From Ruminococcus sp. (GTDB lineage: Bacteria > Bacillota > Clostridia > Oscillospirales > Ruminococcaceae), in contig JAGCWY010000047.1 in assembly GCA_017961625.1 (NCBI GenBank), positions 1 through 26,374 of the forward strand: 26,374 bases of DNA, read 5' to 3'. Shown here piece after piece: positions 21,640 through 26,374 of the stretch (position 1 is the stretch's first letter; each line of letters opens with the position of its first letter). The notes beneath the pieces were generated by a model, which made no database searches, was not told the DNA's origin, and worked only from the letters and a program-made list of their open reading frames with translations. Position numbers and translations under genes: made by a program.

Positions 21640-22530
21640 TCACTGTACGCCGAATACGGCAATAAATGCATAAAAAGTAGGCAACACGAAAAGAACGCTG
21701 TCAAAGCGATCCATAAGTCCGCCGTGTCCCGGCATAATCTTTCCGTAGTCCTTGAAGCCTATCTGACGTTTCACCATAGAAGCCGAAAGGTCACCTACTG
21801 TACCGATGACTGCACATACAGCACCCGTAATGAATGCTATTGCAGCTCTTTGGGCTGTAAAGCCGTAATAGATTGAAAATGCAGCAGTATATACTGCGGC
21901 AGTAGTAACAATACCTCCAACAAGTCCCTCAATAGTTTTCTTAGGGCTTATCTCGGGGCAGAGCTTGTGCTTTCCAATAGCTACGCCTGTGAAATATGCT
22001 CCTGTATCTGCAATCCATGCACCGCAGAGTCCCATAACAAGAAGGAAAAGTCCATTTTCACTGTCATATTGCTCTATACGCAACATAGTTGTCATTGCCT
22101 GCGGCACAAGTATCATCACCGCAAGTACGAAAAATATCTGTTCGTAGCGTATCTCCTTATGATTTCTGAGCCATGTCACAAAGATAACAAAGGCAGCAAT
22201 AAGATATATGCAGAATTGAAGTATCGAATTTACCTCAGCAACCTTTGCCGAGTAAAACTCAGGAGAACCCTGAATGCCTGCCACTGTATAATCGCAGAGA
22301 GCCTTGTCAGTCTTAGTAAGATGATAAATAAGAGGTACAGACACGCCAGCGACCTCTGAGGCAAAAAATACCGGGATACACTTGTGGAGCTTCACTGCAC
22401 GTAAAAGTTCAAAAAGCATAACAGCTATGATAGCTGCTACCGCTATGGGAAGAACTGGAGTATCATGGAAAAATAGTATCACTCCAAGCAATACTACGCC
22501 CACAGCTCCCGAAATGATACGTGTAAGCAT
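21640..22530 (-). CDS. cdsA: Phosphatidate cytidylyltransferase CdsA
   Basis: CdsA makes CDP-diacylglycerol from phosphatidate and CTP, the entry to most phospholipids, at the cytoplasmic membrane. The 296-aa protein is mostly hydrophobic with about eight membrane segments. The family signature is clear in the C-terminal third: SPKKTIEGLVGG, DLSASMVKRQIGFKDYGKIMPGHGGLMDRFDS. The conserved GAWIADTGAYFTG helix precedes it. ATG 22528-22530 shares one base with the uppS stop (TGATG); the TTG just before it is in frame but less likely. GGAGGT lies inside the end of uppS. Confidence 0.96.
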   Translation of the reverse strand: MLTRIISGAVGVVLLGVILFFHDTPVLPIAVAAIIAVMLFELLRAVKLHKCIPVFFASEVAGVSVPLIYHLTKTDKALCDYTVAGIQGSPEFYSAKVAEVNSILQFCIYLIAAFVIFVTWLRNHKEIRYEQIFFVLAVMILVPQAMTTMLRIEQYDSENGLFLLVMGLCGAWIADTGAYFTGVAIGKHKLCPEISPKKTIEGLVGGIVTTAAVYTAAFSIYYGFTAQRAAIAFITGAVCAVIGTVGDLSASMVKRQIGFKDYGKIMPGHGGLMDRFDSVLFVLPTFYAFIAVFGVQ

Positions 22531-23270
22531 CAAACACCTCCGAAGCGGCGGTTCCTGTTAGCATACTCAATCAGAGCCTTGTCAAGCTCGGCAGGAGTGA
22601 AGTCAGGCCAAAGCACATCTGTGAAGTAGTACTCCGCATAAGCGCACTGCCATATAAGATAGTTTGAAAGTCTCAGCTCACCGCTGGGGCGTATAAGAAG
22701 ATCAACGTCAGGAAGACCTGCAGTATACAGATTATCCGCAACCGCCTGCTCATTTATGTCCTCGGGACGTATCTCACCGTTAACAGCCTTTTGAGCAAGT
22801 ATCCTTGCAGCATGAGCAAGCTCGTCGCGTCCGCCGTAGTTTACAGCCATCATGAGATTCATTTCTGTATAATGAGCCGTATCCTCCTCCAGCTTTATCA
22901 TCTTTTCCTGCAAGTCCTCATCAAAGGCACTCTTGTCTCCAAGAAATATCATACGGGTATTCTCGCTGAGGAAATTTCTTACGTCAACGATATAATCACG
23001 GAAGAGTTCCATGATAGTATTCACTTCATCGGAAGGGCGCTGCCAGTTCTCTGTGGAAAAGGCATAGAAGCTGATATTTTTCAGTCCGATGTCCTTGCAG
23101 TAGCGTACTATCTTCTTAAACTGTTTCGCACCCTCACGGTGTCCGAAGGAACGTGGCAGACCGCGCTTCTTCGCCCATCTGCCATTTCCGTCCATTATAA
23201 AGCCTACGTGCTCGGGAAGTTTCTCTGGCAGCGTAAGCTCAGTTTTTTCCTTTTTTCCGAATAATGCCAT
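22530..23270 (-). CDS. uppS: Undecaprenyl diphosphate synthase UppS
   Basis: UppS (isoprenyl transferase) extends FPP with eight IPP units to the C55 lipid carrier needed for peptidoglycan and wall polymers. The 246-aa cis-prenyltransferase shows HVGFIMDGNGRWAKKRG with catalytic Asp27, then GHREGAKQF, SFYAFSTENWQRP, NYGGRDEL and the C-terminal LLIRPSGELRLSNYLIWQ and AEYYF blocks. The first 15 residues are basic and charged, as often seen. GGTG lies just upstream of the ATG, 10 bases after the frr stop; its own stop overlaps cdsA. It uses products of the pathway that Dxr and IspG in the same operon belong to. Confidence 0.97.
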   Translation of the reverse strand: MALFGKKEKTELTLPEKLPEHVGFIMDGNGRWAKKRGLPRSFGHREGAKQFKKIVRYCKDIGLKNISFYAFSTENWQRPSDEVNTIMELFRDYIVDVRNFLSENTRMIFLGDKSAFDEDLQEKMIKLEEDTAHYTEMNLMMAVNYGGRDELAHAARILAQKAVNGEIRPEDINEQAVADNLYTAGLPDVDLLIRPSGELRLSNYLIWQCAYAEYYFTDVLWPDFTPAELDKALIEYANRNRRFGGV

Positions 23271-23280
23271 ATTTCACCAA

Positions 23281-23835
23281 TTAAACAGTCATGATCTCTT
23301 TTTCTTTATCTGCAACCATTTTATCGATATCATCGCACATCTTGTCTGTAAGATCCTGTACCTTCTTCTCACAGTCTTTGAGATCGTCCTCAGTGATTTC
23401 TGAGTTTTTCTTCATTGCCTTGTACTTTTCCATAGTATCACGTCTTATGGAACGTACAGTAACCTTACACTCCTCACCGTACTTCTTTACACTCTTGCAG
23501 AGATCCTTACGACGATCCTCAGTGAGCTGAGGGAAAGCAAGACGGATAACGTTTCCGTCATTTACAGGCTGAATACCGATATCGGAAGCCTGTATAGCCT
23601 TTTCAATAAGCTTAAGAGTAGATTTATCCCAAGGCTGTATAACGAGTATTCTTGCCTCTGATACTGAAATTGCTGCCATCTGATTGACCGGAGTAGGCGC
23701 ACCATAGTAATCTACCATTACTTTATCAAGAACTCCGGGGTTTGCTCTTCCTGCACGGATAGAAGCAAACTCGTTTCCGAGTGCGTTAAGGCTTTTGTTC
23801 ATCTTTTCCTTAGCGAGATTAAGCTGTTCTTTCAT
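23281..23835 (-). CDS. frr: Ribosome recycling factor Frr
   Basis: Frr splits post-termination ribosomes together with EF-G. The 184-aa length is standard (about 185). Domain I motifs include LNALGNEFASIRAGRANPGVLDKVMVDYYG and the C-terminal helices; domain II has MAAISVSEARILVIQPWDKSTLK. The conserved VRLAFPQLTEDRRKDL sequence appears as IRLAFPQLTEDRRKDL. AAGGAATG precedes the ATG. It follows pyrH by 18 bases, the usual partner in bacteria. Confidence 0.98.
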   Translation of the reverse strand: MKEQLNLAKEKMNKSLNALGNEFASIRAGRANPGVLDKVMVDYYGAPTPVNQMAAISVSEARILVIQPWDKSTLKLIEKAIQASDIGIQPVNDGNVIRLAFPQLTEDRRKDLCKSVKKYGEECKVTVRSIRRDTMEKYKAMKKNSEITEDDLKDCEKKVQDLTDKMCDDIDKMVADKEKEIMTV

Positions 23836-23853
23836 AGTGTTTCATTCCTTTCG

Positions 23854-24561
23854 TTATTCACTGACAACAGTACCTATATTTCCGCCCATTATCGCATCAT
23901 AAATATTATCAGGACGACTGAGATCGAATACCAGCATCTTCATATGATTGTCGCGGCACATAGCAGCTGCCGTGCTGTCCATTACGCCGAGATCCTGTCC
24001 GATAACCTGTGTAAAAGTGAGAGTATCGTACTTCTTTGCATCATCGTATTTGTGGGGATCCTTGTCATAAACGCCGTCAACAAGGGTAGCCTTAAGAAGG
24101 ATATCAGCCTGTATCTCCATTGCACGGAGAGCCGCAGCAGTATCTGTGGAGAAGAAGGGATTTCCTGTTCCGCAGCCGAATATAACTATCCTGCCTTTGT
24201 TGAGATGCCTTACGGCTCTATTGCGGATATAGGGCTCTGCTATCGCAGCCATTTGCAATGCTGTCTGCACACGTACAGTACAGCCGAGGGATTCAAGAAC
24301 ATCTGCAAGAGCAAGTGCGTTCATTGTAGTTGCAAGCATTCCAATGTGGTCTGCGCGGGTCCTGTCCATAGCGCCGCTGGAACGACCTCTCCAGAAGTTT
24401 CCGCCGCCGACAACTACCGCTACCTGAGCACCTGCGTCCGAACATTTCTTGATACTCTTACAGATATCTGTAACAACGTCATAGTTGAGTCCTGTCTTGT
24501 TGTCGCCTGCCAGAGCTTCGCCGCTGACCTTTAATAATACTCTTTTATACTTTGGTTCCAT
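23854..24561 (-). CDS. pyrH: Uridylate kinase PyrH
   Basis: PyrH phosphorylates UMP to UDP and is usually an allosteric hexamer activated by GTP and inhibited by UTP. The 235-aa amino-acid-kinase fold shows RVLLKVSGEALAGD (phosphate loop with Lys11), AVVVGGGNFWRGR, the UMP-binding DRTRADHIGMLATTMNALAL, and GTGNPFFSTDTAAALRA. GAGGTG lies about seven bases before the ATG. It is the first gene of the operon that runs to polC, preceded by a sigma-A promoter at 24595-24623. Confidence 0.98.
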   Translation of the reverse strand: MEPKYKRVLLKVSGEALAGDNKTGLNYDVVTDICKSIKKCSDAGAQVAVVVGGGNFWRGRSSGAMDRTRADHIGMLATTMNALALADVLESLGCTVRVQTALQMAAIAEPYIRNRAVRHLNKGRIVIFGCGTGNPFFSTDTAAALRAMEIQADILLKATLVDGVYDKDPHKYDDAKKYDTLTFTQVIGQDLGVMDSTAAAMCRDNHMKMLVFDLSRPDNIYDAIMGGNIGTVVSE

Positions 24562-24594
24562 ATAAGCACCTCACAAAAAAATTATCCATAGTTT

Positions 24595-24623
24595 ATTTTA
24601 CACTAAATTCAATGATATGTAAA
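24595..24623 (-). promoter_or_regulatory. Sigma-A promoter of the pyrH-polC operon
   Basis: On the minus strand, TTTACA (24623-24618), a 17-base spacer and TAAAAT (24600-24595) lie 33 bases upstream of the pyrH ATG. Transcription would begin about 25 bases before the start codon, so the leader is short and unlikely to hold a riboswitch. The remaining gap between this and the tRNA promoter (24624-24771) is A+T-rich with no gene that I can see. Confidence 0.75.
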
Positions 24624-24771
24624 GTACATTTTCCGAAAAATCCTAAAAAATTTACACGAAATTTGCATTTTCAGCCTGCTTATACCCAGTACATGATATG
24701 TCAACACACCTCATCAGCATATTTAACAAAAATGTTGAAAATATATTGTAATGGTTCTATTTTCTTTTTCC

Positions 24772-24800
24772 TTGACAACCTCCTCTCGTCGTGGTATAAT
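24772..24800 (+). promoter_or_regulatory. Consensus sigma-A promoter of the tRNA-Ser pair
   Basis: TTGACA (24772-24777), a 17-base spacer and TATAAT (24795-24800) match consensus perfectly. The first tRNA starts 30 bases downstream of the -10 box, as expected of a strong stable-RNA promoter. Confidence 0.9.
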
Positions 24801-24830
24801 ATAAAAGCTGATTAATTCGGCAGGAAATAT

Positions 24831-24919
24831 GGAGAGGTATCGAAGCGGTCATAACGAGGCGGTCTTGAAAACCGTTTGACTTAACGGTCACGTGGGTTCG
24901 AATCCCACCCTCTCCGCCA
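24831..24919 (+). tRNA. tRNA-Ser (UGA anticodon)
   Basis: The 89-base sequence folds as a class II tRNA. Acceptor arms GGAGAGG and CCTCTCC pair perfectly, with discriminator G24916 and an encoded CCA (24917-24919). The anticodon stem is GCGGT/ACCGT with loop CTTGAAA, anticodon TGA at 24866-24868, reading UCA and related Ser codons. A long variable arm and GTGGG-TTCGAAT-CCCAC T-arm fit tRNA-Ser. Confidence 0.97.
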
Positions 24920-24954
24920 ATTTTTTTATCGGTGAGCTTCTCGCTCGTCGGTTT

Positions 24955-25044
24955 GCGGATTTACCCAAGTGGTGAAGGGGCTCCCCTGCTAAGGGAGTAG
25001 GTCGGGAAACCGGCGCGAGAGTTCAAATCTCTCAATCCGCGCCA
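24955..25044 (+). tRNA. tRNA-Ser (GCU anticodon)
   Basis: The 90-base class II tRNA has acceptor arms GCGGATT and AATCCGC, discriminator G25041 and encoded CCA (25042-25044). The anticodon stem CTCCC/GGGAG holds loop CTGCTAA with anticodon GCT at 24988-24990, reading AGC/AGU. The long variable arm includes a GTCGGG/CCGGC-type stem. It lies 35 bases after the first tRNA-Ser in the same transcript. Confidence 0.97.
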
Positions 25045-25085
25045 TGAACCTCATTGCTTTTTGCAGTGAGGTTCATTTTATTTTA
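25045..25085 (+). terminator. Terminator of the tRNA-Ser transcript
   Basis: TGAACCTCATTGC (25045-25057) pairs with GCAGTGAGGTTCA (25063-25075) with one G-T wobble around a five-T loop, followed by TTTTATTTTAT. The stem starts directly after the encoded CCA, so the 3' trailer is essentially the terminator. Confidence 0.92.
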
Positions 25086-25130
25086 TCTGTTGCTATATTT
25101 ATGATAATTTTTTGCTTATATATCATTAAT

Positions 25131-25183
25131 TTGCTATTTATCACATAAAACAAGTATAATTATTACCGTCAGCGTGCTATAAT
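25131..25183 (+). promoter_or_regulatory. One or two candidate promoters for the GH5 gene
   Basis: TTGCTA (25131-25136) with an 18-base spacer and TATAAT (25155-25160) is one candidate. A second, TGCTATAAT (25175-25183), is an extended -10 with no good -35 box and would leave a leader of only about 16-20 bases to the ATG at 25206. Either fits; the upstream terminator makes an own promoter necessary. Confidence 0.55.
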
Positions 25184-25205
25184 CTTTCACAGGAGGCGAT
25201 AGGAA

Positions 25206-26159
25206 ATGAAAAAGATAAACGGTTTCAATAAGGGCGTTAACTTCGGAGGCTGGCTCTCAGAGTGCAGCTACGAAAAAGAACACCTTGACTCCTTTATCAC
25301 TGAGGATGATTTCAGGATCGCTGCTTCATGGGGTGTAGACCATGTCCGCGTTCCTTTTGACTATAATATAATTGAAAATACCAACGGCTCATTCAGCGAG
25401 GAAGGTTTCGGCTACATAGATATGGCTATAGCTGCTTCCAAGAAAAACGGTCTTAACATAATACTCGATTTACATAAAACAGCCGGTTTTTCCTTTGATT
25501 ATTACAACGAGAACGAGAGCGGCTTCTTTGACAGCAAGGACTATCAGGAACGCTTCTACCGTCTCTGGGAAGAAGTCGCAAGGCGCTATGGCTCCTTGAC
25601 TCCTCAGGTAGCTTTTGAGCTTCTAAACGAGGTCACCGACGAAAAGTTTATCGACGCATGGAACAGAATTGCAAGGGAGTGCATACGCAGAATCAGAGGA
25701 ATCGCTCCGGATATACTTATACTCGTAGGAAGCTATCACAATAACAGCGCAGATACCGTTCAGTTCCTTGACGAGCCATTTGACAAGAACGTTATATATA
25801 ATATGCACTGCTACGAGCCTTTAAAGTTTACTCATCAGGGTGCTTACTGGACCACAGAGATAGTTCCGGAGGAGCGCATCCCATTCGAGGAAAGCGTTGC
25901 TTCCTCAGAATACTTTGAAAAACTCTTCTCCACTGCTATAGCCAAGGCTGAACAGTTCGGGAGCAGTCTTTACTGCGGTGAATACGGCTGCATAGACGTT
26001 GTTACTCCAAACGACACAATAAAATGGTATAAGACCATAAATTCAGTTTTTGAAAAGCACGGTATAGGCAGAGCAGCATGGAACTACAAGGCTATGGACT
26101 TTGGTCTTTCAGACCCGAGACTTGACAGCGTTCGTCCTGAGCTGCTTAAACTGCTGTGA
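25206..26159 (+). CDS. GH5-family glycoside hydrolase, probably cytoplasmic
   Basis: The 317-aa protein is a single clan A (beta/alpha)8 catalytic domain. It starts FNKGVNFGGWLSE, has VDHVRVPFDYNII (substrate-site Arg), NIILDLHKTAG, the acid/base Glu in AFELLNEVTD, and the nucleophile Glu in SLYCGEYGCID; NMHCYEPLKFTHQ also fits GH5. This is the endoglucanase/cellodextrinase type of fold, but the exact substrate cannot be read off. There is no signal peptide, linker, dockerin or carbohydrate-binding module, so it most likely works inside the cell on imported oligosaccharides (inference). AGGAGG stands nine bases before the ATG. It appears monocistronic; a probable IS end lies 75 bases after the stop. 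Confidence 0.9.
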   Translation: MKKINGFNKGVNFGGWLSECSYEKEHLDSFITEDDFRIAASWGVDHVRVPFDYNIIENTNGSFSEEGFGYIDMAIAASKKNGLNIILDLHKTAGFSFDYYNENESGFFDSKDYQERFYRLWEEVARRYGSLTPQVAFELLNEVTDEKFIDAWNRIARECIRRIRGIAPDILILVGSYHNNSADTVQFLDEPFDKNVIYNMHCYEPLKFTHQGAYWTTEIVPEERIPFEESVASSEYFEKLFSTAIAKAEQFGSSLYCGEYGCIDVVTPNDTIKWYKTINSVFEKHGIGRAAWNYKAMDFGLSDPRLDSVRPELLKLL

Positions 26160-26234
26160 CAAAACTGTCTGCCTTTGAATAAAAATCAACTGCACCTGCT
26201 CGATCAAAATATAAGAAATTAGCCATAAGGAGAT

Positions 26235-26374
26235 TGACCCGCCCCCTGTCAAGTAGACAGTGGAAAAAACAAAAATAATTCTATGTAATATCTAAAAGCA
26301 GTCTGTTCAATTTGTGCAGGCTGCTTTGTTGTTAGCAGTAACTGGCAAGCACCTTTTGGAGTGAGGAGCGTAGC
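26235..26374. mobile_element. Probable end of an IS element (IS3-like), continuing past the window
   Basis: TGACCCGCCCCCTGTCAAGT followed by AGACAG (26235-26260) looks like the terminal repeat of IS3-group elements of Clostridia: it begins with TG and has a C-run and a CTGTCAAGTAGACAG core. The rest, ending in GGAGTGAGGAGCGTAGC, has no coding frame and resembles the untranslated left end of such elements in my memory. Neither the transposase nor the other end is in the window, so the call is provisional. Confidence 0.45.
26295..26333 (+). terminator. Terminator-like hairpin inside the probable IS end
   Basis: AAAGCAGTCTG (26295-26305) pairs with CAGGCTGCTTT (26317-26327) with one wobble, around an 11-base loop, followed by GTTGTT. 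It could end transcription from the GH5 gene or shield the IS from incoming transcription. Confidence 0.6.

Noticed and set aside
24676..24704. TTGACA with TATAAG on the minus strand as a second pyrH promoter
   Set aside because: The spacer is only 14 bases and no better -10 hexamer lies at 16-18 bases; the promoter at 24595-24623 is clearly better.
1..26374. CRISPR array, prophage or restriction-modification locus
   Set aside because: I saw no regularly spaced direct repeats, phage structural genes or methyltransferase/nuclease motifs.

Overview
The window looks like a chromosomal piece of a low-to-mid GC Firmicute of class Clostridia, most likely a Ruminococcus-like gut or rumen bacterium. 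Three things point there: a PolC-type replicase, the short HisG plus HisZ form of ATP phosphoribosyltransferase with the gene order hisZ-G-D-C-B-H-A-F-I-E, and the Gram-positive order pyrH-frr-uppS-cdsA-dxr-rseP-ispG-polC. The genus is an inference; I could not compare against a database.

Layout. 1-360: the last 62 codons of a transposase, with terminators. 398-2165: two divergent genes, a left-handed beta-helix (hexapeptide) protein on the minus strand and a membrane-anchored SGNH/GDSL hydrolase on the plus strand. They share a short intergenic region with a sigma-A promoter for each. 2192-12842: a complete ten-cistron histidine operon on the minus strand. Five or six non-histidine genes are interleaved: a CPCC-type cysteine-rich protein, a 190-aa unknown protein, a DUF1648-like membrane protein, a 60-codon unknown ORF, a roughly 184-aa unknown protein and a stand-alone ABC-type ATPase. 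A sigma-A promoter with an overlapping imperfect palindrome lies directly upstream of hisZ. 12918-24561: a second minus-strand operon reading pyrH, frr, uppS, cdsA, dxr, rseP, RNase Z, ispG, polC. It covers UMP synthesis, ribosome recycling, isoprenoid and undecaprenyl carrier synthesis, phospholipid precursors, intramembrane proteolysis, RNA processing and replication. I see no convincing terminator between polC and hisZ, so read-through into his is possible. 24772-25085: a plus-strand pair of serine tRNAs (UGA and GCU anticodons) with a consensus promoter and a strong terminator. 25206-26159: a GH5-type glycoside hydrolase without a signal peptide. 26235-26374: the probable end of an IS element, so mobile DNA flanks the window on both sides.

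How the genes work together. The his block can carry PRPP and ATP to histidine, except that no histidinol-phosphate phosphatase is present here. HisH and HisF form the IGP synthase. In the second operon, Dxr and IspG belong to the MEP pathway, which supplies precursors for UppS, and CdsA makes CDP-diacylglycerol for phospholipids.

No stretch above 300 bases lacks a gene. The longer gaps hold mainly promoters, terminators and hairpins (190-397, 1064-1244, 21536-21639, 24562-24830, 25045-25205, 26160-26374). I found no CRISPR array, rRNA, riboswitch or T-box that I could support. The least ordinary content is the set of accessory genes embedded in the his operon and a pair of mutually exclusive hairpins between cdsA and dxr.
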